The notes under the pieces: model-generated
Told to the model about the DNA's origin: nothing
Databases searched by the model: none
What the model saw: the letters and a program-made list of their open reading frames with translations, nothing else
Shown here: piece after piece, positions 1 to 8,925 of the stretch
How positions within the stretch are numbered: the stretch's first letter is position 1
Layout of the letters: each line of letters begins with the position of its first letter
Position numbers and translations under genes: made by a program
Assembly: GCF_008923725.1 (NCBI RefSeq)
Contig: NZ_WBPF01000023.1
Location: 68,201-132,200 of the forward strand
Source of the DNA: Bacillus sp. CH140a_4T
GTDB taxonomy: Bacteria > Bacillota > Bacilli > Bacillales > Bacillaceae_G
DNA: 64,000 bases
Reading direction: 5' to 3'

Positions 1-577
1 TCTTTATGTAAAACCATACAACGCATATAACAACTACTGAAATAAATAAAATCCATATTCCATAATGATGTAGACTATACTCAACGAAACGCCACTTCTC
101 TCCTAACTTCCAGCCGAGCCCAATAAAAACACTTATCCAAATAAGTGCACCACCGTAAGCGTACAAACAAAAACGCCAGATCGTTAAATTCGACATCCCA
201 GCAAAATATGCTGTTAAATGACGTACTCCTGGGATAAAGTAACCAATCATTAAAAGAAATGGACCATATTTTTCAAATAAAATATGTGTTTTTTCAATGT
301 GATGTTCTTTAATTCTAATCTTCGGCCCATACTTTCTTAAAACAGGAAGTCCAAGTTTTAAACCTAATATGTAGCTTAATGTAATACCTAACATCGCACC
401 AGCCATCCCACTTAAAAACGCAGCAGTTCCTGACATAACACCTTTTGAAACGTTATAACCAACGAAGGTCAATAAAAACTCGTCTGGTATCGGTAATCCA
501 ACAATCCCGCCAGCTAAAGCTATAATAATTCCAAAATACCCATAATGTGCGATTAACTCGCCAATATGTTGTTCCAT
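1..577 (-). CDS. DedA family membrane protein (partial, C-terminus beyond window)
   Basis: Reading the minus strand from ATG at 577 gives MEQHIGELIAHYGYFGI..., open to the window edge for 192 codons. It shows the DedA (SNARE-associated) pattern: an N-terminal re-entrant region with the GLPIPDEF segment, a central FEKYGPFLLMIGYFIPGVRH stretch with the family's F-x-R/P-G-x-R-type motif, and several hydrophobic segments. Known family members are polytopic inner-membrane proteins linked to lipid scrambling and membrane homeostasis. The exact role here is not shown. The stop codon lies outside the window, so length cannot be compared with the usual ~200 residues, but the visible part is nearly complete. 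Confidence 0.85.
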   Translation of the reverse strand, partial: MEQHIGELIAHYGYFGIIIALAGGIVGLPIPDEFLLTFVGYNVSKGVMSGTAAFLSGMAGAMLGITLSYILGLKLGLPVLRKYGPKIRIKEHHIEKTHILFEKYGPFLLMIGYFIPGVRHLTAYFAGMSNLTIWRFCLYAYGGALIWISVFIGLGWKLGEKWRFVEYSLHHYGIWILFISVVVICVVWFYIK

Positions 578-1040
578 TCGGAAGACACATCCTATGCACG
601 ATCGTTATTCCACATTGTGCCCTTTCTATCTTTCAGACAAACATGGTATACATATTCACTATACATTGTTTTTATAATGAACTCTACTTCTATCCATTCC
701 TTTATCAGGAAGAAAGTGAACCATTATCAGTGGTGATTTGTTCATCCTCATTACACACCAATTAGGCGCCCGACTTCCGACTACTTCCCCTGTATTCACC
801 GATTTTTGAAGCGCTAGTCCTACTCCCCACAAATAGAGGGATTAAAAAATAAAAATTCATATGCTTGTTTTTTTGTTACAATAAAGGAAAGTTACTTTTC
901 GCAACGGTTTAACTCTCAGGAAAAATGATATACCTAGCAAAAATATAGTTTGGTCGATATAATGCAACTTCTACCTATTAAAAGAACATGCACCCTTTAC
1001 ATACAACATCATTTTTCTAAATTATACAGGGGGAACGAAC
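578..1040. other. Intergenic region with decayed bcr1-like repeat
   Basis: This 460-base gap between divergent genes has no convincing gene. Around 713-846 it carries a sequence that keeps the order of bcr1 landmarks (AAAGTGAA start, TTATCAGTGG, GTTCATCC, a CCCCA block near the end and GGATTAAA) but is heavily diverged. A TATAAT at 958-963 may be the -10 of the downstream TPR gene; no good -35 is seen. The short plus-strand reading frame at 547-765 overlaps the DedA start and looks like chance. Confidence 0.45.
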
Positions 1041-3803
1041 ATGACCATTGAAAATCAATTTATCCAAAAAGTTTACTATAAAACATTTTTAACAGAAGAA
1101 ACTTCTACTCCAATATCAGAAGTACTCGGTGAAGCATATATAAATGAATCTACCAATGAATTCTCCAACATTTCTAATATCCGCTTTGCTCAAGGTGAAT
1201 TTTATTACCAAAATAAAGACTTTGAAGCAGCAATATTTAAATGGGAGAAAGTAAATAACGAACTTGCACTTTGGGCAACCAAAAATATTGCAGATTCTTA
1301 TTTTGAACTAGGATTCTTGCCAAAAGCAGAAGAAATGTATCAATCTATCCAAACGGAAGATACAACTCTTACAATGGAAGTTTCCTTACAACTTCTTTCT
1401 CTTTATATCGAACAAGATCGTTTAGGTCTAGCATTTAAGACGATTAGTGAGGCTGTTGCATTCCAACCTGACTATCCAAATATTACTTCAATTGCTCGCT
1501 CATTCTATGAAAAACAAGAGGATTGGAATAACGCCATCGAACTTGCCGTGCAAGAAGGAATTCGAACAAAATCATTACATTGGTTCGATACTTTAATCAA
1601 TTATGTGAATCAAGGATTTACAAAACAAATCAAACCAGAATATTTTTATGAATCTTTAAAAGCTCTATATGCAATTGATCAAGTCCAATTTAAAGAACTT
1701 GTTATTGCTCTTTGGAACAGCTATCAAAATGAAAACTTGCATCTACCCTGGATTCAAACAATAAATCATTTATTCTTACATATTGAAACAGACAACAATG
1801 ACGATTGGCATGAAATTATTGAACGCTATCAAGATACGTACTTTGAATTAATTACTGGTGAACATTTCATGCATGAAATGCAAGGTCTTGTACCTAATCT
1901 ATTAACAAATTGGTTTAGTTTAACGAAAGCAAAAGATGCCCTATTTGTCTCTGCTGCAGTGTTAGCATGGAATGAAGTTTCACCTACAACTTTAGAGTCA
2001 TTACTCGTAAAAAGTGCAGGAGCCCTACTCTCTAATTCAACAGCTGAAACAAATGTAAATATGGAAACCGTTTCTCATTTATTCGAAACAATTGCTGTAT
2101 GGGCTGAAAAAAATGATGTAGATTTAAGTCATCAATTTACGTTACTCGTTCATGAACTATGTGATTTAAATGTGACACAATTACTAATAGCGGGAACTAG
2201 TGACCTTGATAAATCTTCATTCGTCAATTCTATATTAGGAGAGAACATCTTAACTGAGACTGTGACAACTCCTATTCTATTTAAAGATGCTAGCCAAACT
2301 GAAATAACAGAATTCACTGCGTTAGATGTGCACAATATACCAAACTTTGATGAATTCCATCAAATACTGGCTACACCTCCCGAATCAGAACTTGAGAAAA
2401 AATGTATAGAAATTAAATTACCAAGTAGATTTTTAAGAAAAAATAAGTTTGCATTTCTTGTTACGCCATCTGTTCAAGGACAGGTGGATAAAAACAGCTC
2501 ATACTTTGAATACTTACAAGCAGCAGATAGCCTTATTTACGTATTAAATTCAGCTTCACCATTACACGGTGAAGAGCTTGATACATTACTTTATTTACGT
2601 GAACAAGTACCAAACTTACAAATCCATTTCGTATTACACACAAATAATACGTCCAATAATGAAAAACTAATGAGTAAGATTAAAGTCCATTTCTCAAATG
2701 CGCAGTTCTTCCCATACTCTCCTTCACAAGAGAGTAGTCAGCAACTTGGAGATGTCACAGAGTCTATTCTTTCTAATCTAGCAGGACGCGACATAGAACA
2801 AGAACGTATAGAAAAACTAATATGGTTTACGCAAAAGACAATCGCATACCTTGTAAATGAACGTGTGGAATTAGAAAACACATTAGTGAAATCAGTACGC
2901 TGGAATAAACATATCTCAGTAAAACTAAACGGATTTATTAACAATCTTACTGCTCTTGAAAAAGATAAAATTCGTTCTATTACAGAATCTTATCTTTTAA
3001 CGAAAGAAGAAATCACACGAGATATCCATTCTCAAATTCCTGAATTATTACAGAGCTGTTCTGACCTTGTTCAAGAAGATAGTGATTTCAAATTAGTTCA
3101 TGAAGAATTAAATGCTGCAATGAACGAACGAATTCAAAAACATGTACAGCAAGTGCTTCTTCCTAAATTTACTGGATTTATTCAAGAGTGGATTGAAACA
3201 GCGCATAATGAATTTATTCAAGCTCAATCTTATTTAGATGAAATGAGTGAAACGTTTAATAAATTATATAAAGAAGAACGCATGAAACTTCCTTGCGATT
3301 TCAAATTACTAGATGATTGGCATCGAGATGTTGTACGTATGACAAATCGAATTACAGTATCGAACATCAATATTTTATTACGCTTTACACCAACACAATT
3401 TTTCTTAAAGAGTGCGGGAAAACTATTTGGTAACATGCAAAAAAATCAATCTATGCTCGCAAACAAATATAAACAATACATTGAAACGGAAGATTATACG
3501 GAAATTGCTCAAACAATCTCAAAACAATTCTTCCTTCAATTTGAAGTATTTGAAGGCGCATTAGAACGAGATATCATGATGTTCTTTAAAGATCCACTTA
3601 GCATACTGAAACAAAATGTAGAATCAGCTCAACTTGAAATACAGGAAGACGAGCAAACATTAGCAACGTTAAGAAGCAACCCAGAAACGTATCACGATCC
3701 GTTAGCATTCTTTAAACTGCAACTATTGCAGCACAAATTTGTTTTAAGTACGAACAAAAATAATGAAGATGCCTATGCATTTAATGAGTCTCCTACGATT
3801 TAG
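1041..3803 (+). CDS. TPR protein with degenerate dynamin-like GTPase domain
   Basis: A 920-residue soluble protein starting at ATG after a GGGGGAACGAAC ribosome site. Residues about 40-200 form TPR-like helical repeats (NKDFEAAIFKWEKV, LGFLPKAEEMYQSI). From about 380 a dynamin-like GTPase layout appears: G385-TSDLDKS-S393 in the P-loop position, TTPI in the G2 position, L-V474-T-P-S in the G3 position, then LIYVLNSASPLHGEELDTL as in bacterial dynamins. The conserved P-loop glycine is Asp390, the G3 aspartate is Val and the G4 NKxD is replaced by HTNN, so GTP hydrolysis is doubtful. The rest is long helical sequence with a hydrophobic RFTPTQFFLKSAGKLFG stretch. It stands alone between terminators. 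I do not recognise a named homologue; the domain reading is inference from motif order. Confidence 0.7.
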   Translation: MTIENQFIQKVYYKTFLTEETSTPISEVLGEAYINESTNEFSNISNIRFAQGEFYYQNKDFEAAIFKWEKVNNELALWATKNIADSYFELGFLPKAEEMYQSIQTEDTTLTMEVSLQLLSLYIEQDRLGLAFKTISEAVAFQPDYPNITSIARSFYEKQEDWNNAIELAVQEGIRTKSLHWFDTLINYVNQGFTKQIKPEYFYESLKALYAIDQVQFKELVIALWNSYQNENLHLPWIQTINHLFLHIETDNNDDWHEIIERYQDTYFELITGEHFMHEMQGLVPNLLTNWFSLTKAKDALFVSAAVLAWNEVSPTTLESLLVKSAGALLSNSTAETNVNMETVSHLFETIAVWAEKNDVDLSHQFTLLVHELCDLNVTQLLIAGTSDLDKSSFVNSILGENILTETVTTPILFKDASQTEITEFTALDVHNIPNFDEFHQILATPPESELEKKCIEIKLPSRFLRKNKFAFLVTPSVQGQVDKNSSYFEYLQAADSLIYVLNSASPLHGEELDTLLYLREQVPNLQIHFVLHTNNTSNNEKLMSKIKVHFSNAQFFPYSPSQESSQQLGDVTESILSNLAGRDIEQERIEKLIWFTQKTIAYLVNERVELENTLVKSVRWNKHISVKLNGFINNLTALEKDKIRSITESYLLTKEEITRDIHSQIPELLQSCSDLVQEDSDFKLVHEELNAAMNERIQKHVQQVLLPKFTGFIQEWIETAHNEFIQAQSYLDEMSETFNKLYKEERMKLPCDFKLLDDWHRDVVRMTNRITVSNINILLRFTPTQFFLKSAGKLFGNMQKNQSMLANKYKQYIETEDYTEIAQTISKQFFLQFEVFEGALERDIMMFFKDPLSILKQNVESAQLEIQEDEQTLATLRSNPETYHDPLAFFKLQLLQHKFVLSTNKNNEDAYAFNESPTI

Positions 3804-3806
3804 CAT

Positions 3807-3842
3807 AAAAAACCAAGCAAACTAAAATTTGCTTGGTTTTTT
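3807..3842. terminator. Bidirectional terminator
   Basis: AAAACCAAGCAAA and TTTGCTTGGTTTT arms with a short loop and T/A runs on both sides, between the convergent TPR gene and signal peptidase gene. Confidence 0.85.
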
Positions 3843-3845
3843 ATA

Positions 3846-4382
3846 TTAATTCATTATTTTCATATGTTCAAATGGATAATAAATTGCCGCTAATTCACCT
3901 AATACATCTGCTTTATCAATAAGTCCTAAACCATTTCTACTATCTCTGCTTATTAGGCGATTATCTCCCATAACAAAAATCTTATTTTTAGGAACTGTAA
4001 TCGGTCCAAAGTCCTCTGTTAAATTCATAAGTTTTTTTTCAGCTTGTTTTCTATTACTATACAAATATTCTTCCTCTATCACTTCATGATTCACATATAA
4101 TTGATCATTTCTCACCTCAATGACATCGCCAGGCAAACCAATAACCCTTTTCACATAAAAATTATCCGTCTTCACAACAATAATATCTTCTCTCCCATAA
4201 CTTTCAAATTGCTTTGCCAACTTATTAACAATCACCTTATCCCCATCTTGTAACGTTGGCTTCATGGACGCTCCTTTTACAGTCGTAGGAAAAAACACAA
4301 AAATTTTCGCTACAAACACTAACAAACATGCAATTGCAATTGTTCCAAAGAATTCACGCAAACGTTTTTTCTTTTGCATCAT
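3846..4382 (-). CDS. lepB: Type I signal peptidase
   Basis: A 178-residue S26-family signal peptidase that cleaves Sec/Tat signal peptides on the outer face of the membrane. One N-terminal membrane anchor (about residues 11-31) is followed by GASMKPT with the catalytic Ser39, the box with general-base Lys78 (YVKRVIGLPGD), and the GDNR...SRDSR box near residue 140. Length matches single-anchor Gram-positive enzymes such as SipS/SipT. Two ATG codons stand in tandem at the start; the first is used here and a GGTGG motif lies just upstream. B. cereus group genomes carry several paralogues, so the exact sip name cannot be fixed. Confidence 0.93.
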   Translation of the reverse strand: MMQKKKRLREFFGTIAIACLLVFVAKIFVFFPTTVKGASMKPTLQDGDKVIVNKLAKQFESYGREDIIVVKTDNFYVKRVIGLPGDVIEVRNDQLYVNHEVIEEEYLYSNRKQAEKKLMNLTEDFGPITVPKNKIFVMGDNRLISRDSRNGLGLIDKADVLGELAAIYYPFEHMKIMN

Positions 4383-4494
4383 TCCACCATCTCATCATCT
4401 TTTTACTTTTATTATAAGGACTTCAACTGTATAATTTCCACAAAATTCTGAATTACAAAATTGTAATATCACAAACTTGAAAATAACTCTCCTC

Positions 4495-4651
4495 ATAAAG
4501 TGAAACTTTAATCAGTGGGGGTTTTCTTCATCCCCCACTGATTATTAGTTGAACCAATCGGGCTTTTATGGGCAGTTAATCCTCCACCTAAATCCTTTGA
4601 CTTCGCTGAATTTTGAGGTGGGGATCTTACTGCCCATTAAAGCGGGATAAA
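4495..4651 (+). repeat. bcr1 repeat with ATAAA target duplication
   Basis: A 147-bp unit (4500-4646) flanked by direct repeats ATAAA at 4495-4499 and 4647-4651. It begins GTGAAACTTTAATCAGTGGGG, contains CAGTGGGGG/CCCCCACTG and GTGGGGATCTTACTGCCCAT against ATGGGCAGT, so the RNA or DNA strand can fold into paired stems. A near-identical copy is at 44688-44845. This matches what is known of bcr1, a ~155-bp element of the B. cereus group reported to sit at TTTAT targets. Confidence 0.85.
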
Positions 4652-4683
4652 TTTCTTATTTTAAATAATATAATCTATATTTA

Positions 4684-4745
4684 TTTTACTATTTGTGGGC
4701 AGTAAACCTACCTTCTCAAAATTCGGCTGGAGGAAAATAGTAAAA
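4684..4745. repeat. bcr-related remnant inside an 11-bp inverted repeat
   Basis: Perfect arms TTTTACTATTT (4684-4694) and AAATAGTAAAA (4735-4745) enclose GTGGGCAGTAAAC...CTCAAAATTCGGC, which resembles the reverse complement of the bcr1 right half. It lies 33 bp from the complete bcr1 copy. Confidence 0.5.
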
Positions 4746-4793
4746 AAGATACTCTCCAAATAGTCTATCCACTATTCGAAGAGTATCTTTTTA
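4744..4793 (-). terminator. Terminator of YhhN-family gene
   Basis: AAAAGATACTCT and AGAGTATCTTTT arms; the hairpin overlaps the TAA stop of the minus-strand gene at 4791. Confidence 0.75.
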
Positions 4794-5471
4794 TATTCCC
4801 ACATATACAATACACATTTGAGCCGCTACATATGTAAACCAAATCCAAAGTGGCTCATACTTTAATTTGCGCCCTCCAATATCTGTCACGCCAATAATAA
4901 AATCAGAAATCACAAATAGTAAACCACCAAAAGCTGGTATCCACCATATTCCTGTATTCTCATAGTATACGGCGAATGCGAAGCAAGCCATTCCTCCAAC
5001 CCACAATCCGTAAATTAGAGCTCCTATCGTAAACAATTTATCTTGTTTCTCATTTCGGATAAAGAAGAACCATCCTATAATGAGAAAGAGTCCGTATACG
5101 AGTAAACCAATCCAAAAACCATTCCACGAAATCCCTTTTTGCAAAAATGCTGTTACATAAAAACAATGTGCAAGCGCGAAAGTAATCATCCCTCCAATTA
5201 ACCTATGACCAATTGGAATCAAACCAGCCATAAATAAATCTCCTACAGTAGATAACGTCATACCTAGTGCAACCCACGTACTATACTCTACTGATGGATC
5301 TTGTAACCATATCCAAATTGCACTTGCTGTTAAAGAAAAACTAAGAATAAGGCGCACCGCTAAAGGTAACGGCATATTATTTCTTATCTTTTCTGTCTGC
5401 CCTATTGCATACATTGCACCAATTAAAAATAGCAGTATTTGTCCGATTAACACCATGTAAAGTAGATTCAT
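4791..5471 (-). CDS. YhhN family (lysoplasmalogenase-like) membrane protein
   Basis: A 226-residue protein with about eight hydrophobic segments. It has the family's small polar motifs: STVGDLFMAG around residue 80 and the late FVISDFIIGV segment, each with a conserved aspartate. Eukaryotic TMEM86 and some bacterial YhhN proteins hydrolyse the vinyl-ether bond of lysoplasmalogens; whether this one does is not shown. The start is ATG 8 bases after GAGGAG. It is monocistronic, with its own terminator. Confidence 0.8.
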   Translation of the reverse strand: MNLLYMVLIGQILLFLIGAMYAIGQTEKIRNNMPLPLAVRLILSFSLTASAIWIWLQDPSVEYSTWVALGMTLSTVGDLFMAGLIPIGHRLIGGMITFALAHCFYVTAFLQKGISWNGFWIGLLVYGLFLIIGWFFFIRNEKQDKLFTIGALIYGLWVGGMACFAFAVYYENTGIWWIPAFGGLLFVISDFIIGVTDIGGRKLKYEPLWIWFTYVAAQMCIVYVGI

Positions 5472-5542
5472 AACATGTTCTCCTCAATAAATGCTTTTTG
5501 TATCTTTTTTCGTTACACCTAGTCTATTATCCTTTTTCTACA

Positions 5543-5575
5543 TAAAAAAAGAAGAACAGTACTGTTCTTCTATTG
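5543..5575 (-). terminator. Terminator of DMT exporter gene
   Basis: AAGAAGAACAGTACTGTTCTTCT, a near-perfect palindrome flanked by A/T runs, 20 bp after the exporter stop codon. Confidence 0.8.
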
Positions 5576-5593
5576 TAATCGTTTTCTCATTGT

Positions 5594-6544
5594 CTATGCT
5601 ACTTGTTTTTCTTGCTCTATTTTTTGCTTAGCTGGCGTCCGATTCACCACGATAATTCCCGCAGCTACACACGCTAAACCGAATAGTACGAATGAATGAA
5701 TTGCTTCTCCTAAAATCATGCTCGATAATAACACACCAAATACGGGTATAAAGAACATGTACATTGATACTTTTCCAACTTTGTTGTACTTCATAATTGT
5801 ATTCCAAATACAAAATCCTGCTGCGGATAAGAAAGATAAGTAGATAAGCATAAATATTGCATGTACACTAAATGTAAATGGCATGACTCCAACTTGCAAA
5901 GCCCCTATACATAATAACCCGATAGAACCAAAGATCATTTGGTATGCTGTCATATAGCCAACATCTAATGTTTTACTACCTTCTTTCGCCAATATATTCC
6001 CATATGAATACAACATTGCTGCGCTAAGAAGTAATAAGCTACCGATTCCGAAATGGAATGACAAACTACCATCACTCGGTACATTTACTAAAATGACACC
6101 ACAAAAGCCGATAGAGACCCCAATTATTTTTCTCATATTGAGAGCATCATCTTTATATAAAAAGTGAGCAAGTAAAATTTGAAAGAATGATGATGTTCCT
6201 GAAATGATAGCTCCTTCAATACCAGAACTATAACTCATTCCAATATAAAAACATATATATTGAAGAAATGTTTGAAATAAACCAATTTGTACTAACTGCT
6301 TACCCGTTCCTTTTTTGAAGCTCATATCTTTTCCTAACACTTTAAAGAATAATAAGAGCATGACTCCAGATAAAAAGAAACGATAACCAGCAAATAATAT
6401 TTGCTCTCCAACTTCTTGTGGCTGAATTCCAAGTTCAGCATAACTTAATTTAATAAAAGGGAATGCGCTCCCCCATAAAAAAGTCGCTACTATCGCAGCA
6501 ATTAGTACGCCAATCGGATGGGTAAAAAATTTCTCTGTCTTCAC
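5594..6544 (-). CDS. EamA/DMT-family transporter
   Basis: A 316-residue membrane protein with ten predicted hydrophobic segments and two EamA halves, a typical length for drug/metabolite transporters of the 10-TMS class. The first half contains FLWGSAFPFIKLSYAELG, the second FLSAAGFCIWNTIMKYNKVG and PVFGVLLSSMILGEAI, the familiar family signatures. The start is GTG at 6544, chosen for its AAGGAAG site 7 bases upstream. The substrate cannot be read from sequence; neighbours are unrelated. Confidence 0.88.
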   Translation of the reverse strand: MKTEKFFTHPIGVLIAAIVATFLWGSAFPFIKLSYAELGIQPQEVGEQILFAGYRFFLSGVMLLLFFKVLGKDMSFKKGTGKQLVQIGLFQTFLQYICFYIGMSYSSGIEGAIISGTSSFFQILLAHFLYKDDALNMRKIIGVSIGFCGVILVNVPSDGSLSFHFGIGSLLLLSAAMLYSYGNILAKEGSKTLDVGYMTAYQMIFGSIGLLCIGALQVGVMPFTFSVHAIFMLIYLSFLSAAGFCIWNTIMKYNKVGKVSMYMFFIPVFGVLLSSMILGEAIHSFVLFGLACVAAGIIVVNRTPAKQKIEQEKQVA

Positions 6545-6664
6545 TTGTTGTCTTCCTTTCCGATCTTTTTATGAACAATATCCATATATACCAAAGGAAT
6601 TGTGAAAACACAAGTTTTCAGTTTATACGCAAACAAAAACATATCATCTAACGAAAACATATGC

Positions 6665-6702
6665 TATACTATAGAATAATTACAACATAATAATTATTAA
6701 AA
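6665..6702 (+). promoter_or_regulatory. Promoter with PerR-box-like operator upstream of pfeT/zosA
   Basis: A TATACT -10 (6665-6670) is followed by ATAGAATAATTACAA (6671-6685), which fits the PerR/Fur 7-1-7 consensus TTATAATnATTATAA at 11 of 14 positions. A second palindrome TAATAATTATTA lies at 6691-6702. B. subtilis pfeT (formerly zosA/ykvW) is under PerR control, which supports the reading. Confidence 0.55.
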
Positions 6703-6719
6703 TCAGTTCCAACAGAAAT

Positions 6720-6744
6720 GCTGCTATCCATTATGGATGGCAGC
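6720..6744 (+). other. Hairpin in the pfeT leader
   Basis: GCTGCTATCCA and TGGATGGCAGC form an 11-bp stem with one G-U pair and a 3-base loop, followed by TTTCGTCGTTTTA. It lies in the untranslated leader between the presumed promoter and the ATG at 6815 and could act as a weak attenuator. Confidence 0.4.
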
Positions 6745-6814
6745 TTTCGTCGTTTTATAGGGGTTTCGATTTTGATTATTTTTCTCAATAAGAATTTGGA
6801 AGGAGCGAGTAGTA

Positions 6815-8740
6815 ATGAACTCAGAAGTAAAAACATTACAAGTACAAAAGTCTATTTCTCATCCCTCTTTATGGGATACATTAAAGAAACATCATGAACT
6901 TATATTTGCAATCGCATCTGGTATTTTCATTTTAGCTGGTTGGTTATTCACAAAGAACGATGCAATGAATGTAGGCATTACTTGCTATATCCTTGCTTAT
7001 ATAGTTGGTGGATATGCAAAAGCGAAAGAAGGTATTGAAGATACAATTGAAGAGAAAGAGCTGAATGTCGAAATGCTTATGCTCTTTGCTGCTATCGGTG
7101 CTGCACTCATTGGCTACTGGGCAGAAGGCGCGATTTTAATCTTTATCTTCGCACTAAGCGGTGCGATGGAATCTTATACATTAAGTAAAAGTCAAAAAGA
7201 AATTTCAGCGCTTCTTGATCTACAACCTGAAGAAGCATTACGTATTTCAAATGGAACCGAAGAACGTGTTCCTGTTGGACGATTACAAATTAACGACATT
7301 ATTTTAATTAAACCAGGTGAGCGCGTTCCTGCTGACGGTACGATTCATAGTGGTGAAACAAATATCGATGAGGCAGCGATTACTGGTGAACCTATTCCAA
7401 ATGAAAAAAAACATGGTGATGAAGTATTTGCTGGTACTGTAAATTTACGCGGTGCTATCGAAGTTAAAATTACGAAGCCGAGCGATCAAACATTATTCCA
7501 AAAGATTATCCGTCTCGTCCAAAGTGCACAAAGTGAAAAATCACCATCACAACTATTCATTGAAAAATTTGAAGGAACATATGTAAAAGGTGTACTACTC
7601 GTTGTTGCGCTTATGATGTTCGTCCCTCACTTCTTACTGGATTGGAGTTGGAATGAAACGTTTTATCGCGCTATGATCTTACTTGTAGTCGCATCCCCTT
7701 GTGCACTCGTTGCTGCCATTACACCAGCAACGTTATCTGCGATTTCTAACGGTGCAAGAAACGGAATTCTCTTTAAAGGTGGCATACATTTAGAACGCCT
7801 CGCTTCTGTAAAAGCAATCGCCTTTGATAAAACAGGAACATTAACAGAAGGAAAACCTACCGTAACAGATGTATATGTTCGAGAAAATATAACAGAAAAA
7901 GAAGTACTTTCTATTACAGCGTCAATTGAAAGCCACTCTACACATCCTTTAGCAGAATCTATCGTTAAATATGCACAACATGCGTATGACATTACATTAA
8001 AAAAACCAGAAAATGTTGAAGATGTAACTGGTTTTGGGGTAAAAGGAATATTTGAAAGCAAAGCTTATAAAATAGGTAAAGCTGATTTTATCGGTGAAGA
8101 AACAAAGACATTTCATAATGGTATTTCTGCCTCACTTGAAAAAGAAGGTAAAACTGTCGTTTATATTAGTGATGAAGAAGGCATTCTTGGACTTATCGCT
8201 TTAAAAGATACGCTTCGCCAAGAAACAATAGCTGCTATTCGTGAATTACAAAGCATTGGTGTCGAGGCAATTATGATTACTGGAGATAATGAGGAAACGG
8301 CAAAAGCAATTGCCTCTGAAAGTAATATAAAGGAATATTACGCATCATGTTTACCAGAAACGAAAGTTGAAACGATTAAAAAGCTAAAAGAAAAGTACGG
8401 GACAGTAGCAATGGTCGGAGATGGTATAAATGATGCCCCTGCGCTCGCTACCGCTAGCATTGGTGTAGCAATGGGAGAAGGAACAGACGTAGCTTTAGAA
8501 ACTGCAGACGTTGTACTTATGAAGAATGAATTATCTCGACTTTCTCAAGCAATTCGTTTATCAAAACGAATGAACCGTATCGTAAAGCAAAACGTAGTCT
8601 TTTCGCTCGCTGTAATTGCAATGTTGATTTGCTCAAACTTCTTACAATTTTTAGCTCTTCCATTCGGTGTTATTGGGCATGAAGGAAGTACGATTCTTGT
8701 CATTTTGAATGGCTTACGGTTATTAAAAGGAAACAAATAA
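6815..8740 (+). CDS. pfeT: P1B-type metal-transporting ATPase, PfeT/ZosA-like
   Basis: A 641-residue heavy-metal P-type ATPase without an N-terminal CxxC metal domain. Features in order: membrane helices to about residue 125, actuator TGEP loop, the metal-site motif S294-P-C, phosphorylation motif DKTGTLT with Asp338, HP motif (SHSTHPLAES), TGD and GDGINDAPAL hinge. An SPC motif and eight-helix plan place it in the P1B-4 group. The B. subtilis counterpart was named ZosA for zinc, later PfeT for Fe(II) efflux under peroxide stress; iron efflux is favoured here, zinc/cobalt not excluded. The PerR-like box upstream agrees. Start ATG follows GGAAGGAGCGAGTAGTA. Confidence 0.88.
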   Translation: MNSEVKTLQVQKSISHPSLWDTLKKHHELIFAIASGIFILAGWLFTKNDAMNVGITCYILAYIVGGYAKAKEGIEDTIEEKELNVEMLMLFAAIGAALIGYWAEGAILIFIFALSGAMESYTLSKSQKEISALLDLQPEEALRISNGTEERVPVGRLQINDIILIKPGERVPADGTIHSGETNIDEAAITGEPIPNEKKHGDEVFAGTVNLRGAIEVKITKPSDQTLFQKIIRLVQSAQSEKSPSQLFIEKFEGTYVKGVLLVVALMMFVPHFLLDWSWNETFYRAMILLVVASPCALVAAITPATLSAISNGARNGILFKGGIHLERLASVKAIAFDKTGTLTEGKPTVTDVYVRENITEKEVLSITASIESHSTHPLAESIVKYAQHAYDITLKKPENVEDVTGFGVKGIFESKAYKIGKADFIGEETKTFHNGISASLEKEGKTVVYISDEEGILGLIALKDTLRQETIAAIRELQSIGVEAIMITGDNEETAKAIASESNIKEYYASCLPETKVETIKKLKEKYGTVAMVGDGINDAPALATASIGVAMGEGTDVALETADVVLMKNELSRLSQAIRLSKRMNRIVKQNVVFSLAVIAMLICSNFLQFLALPFGVIGHEGSTILVILNGLRLLKGNK

Positions 8741-8770
8741 AACGGGTCCCTCATAGAGGACCCGTTTTAT
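8737..8770. terminator. Bidirectional terminator
   Basis: ATAAAACGGGTCC(C)TC and GAGGACCCGTTTTAT arms between convergent pfeT and the small Asn/Lys-rich gene. Confidence 0.9.
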
Positions 8771-8771
8771 T

Positions 8772-8885
8772 TTAGTGGTAGCTATTATGTCCGTTCGCAC
8801 TACTACTCGTTTTATGCTTTGGATGCGAACTGCTCTTTTGTTTATTGTTATTTTTGTTGTTGTGGTTCTTTTTATTATTACTCAT
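8772..8885 (-). CDS. Small Asn/Lys/Ser/His-rich protein (37 residues)
   Basis: A 37-codon gene starting at ATG 8885, seven to nine bases after AGGGGGGATATTTC. The product MSNNKKNHNNKNNNK... is rich in Asn, Lys, His and Ser, with no hydrophobic segment. It follows the yfkH-like gene by 40 bases on the same strand and precedes a strong terminator, so it is probably the last gene of that transcript. The longer frame starting at 8996 has no ribosome site and overlaps yfkH. I do not recognise it; composition recalls small spore or stress proteins, but that is a guess. Confidence 0.6.
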   Translation of the reverse strand: MSNNKKNHNNKNNNKQKSSSHPKHKTSSSANGHNSYH

Positions 8886-8925
8886 GAAATATCCCCCCTG
8901 TTCCCTATTATTATGGAACAAGAGG

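Noticed and set aside
547-765. 72-codon plus-strand frame near the left end
   Set aside because: Overlaps the start of the DedA gene and a decayed repeat; no ribosome site.
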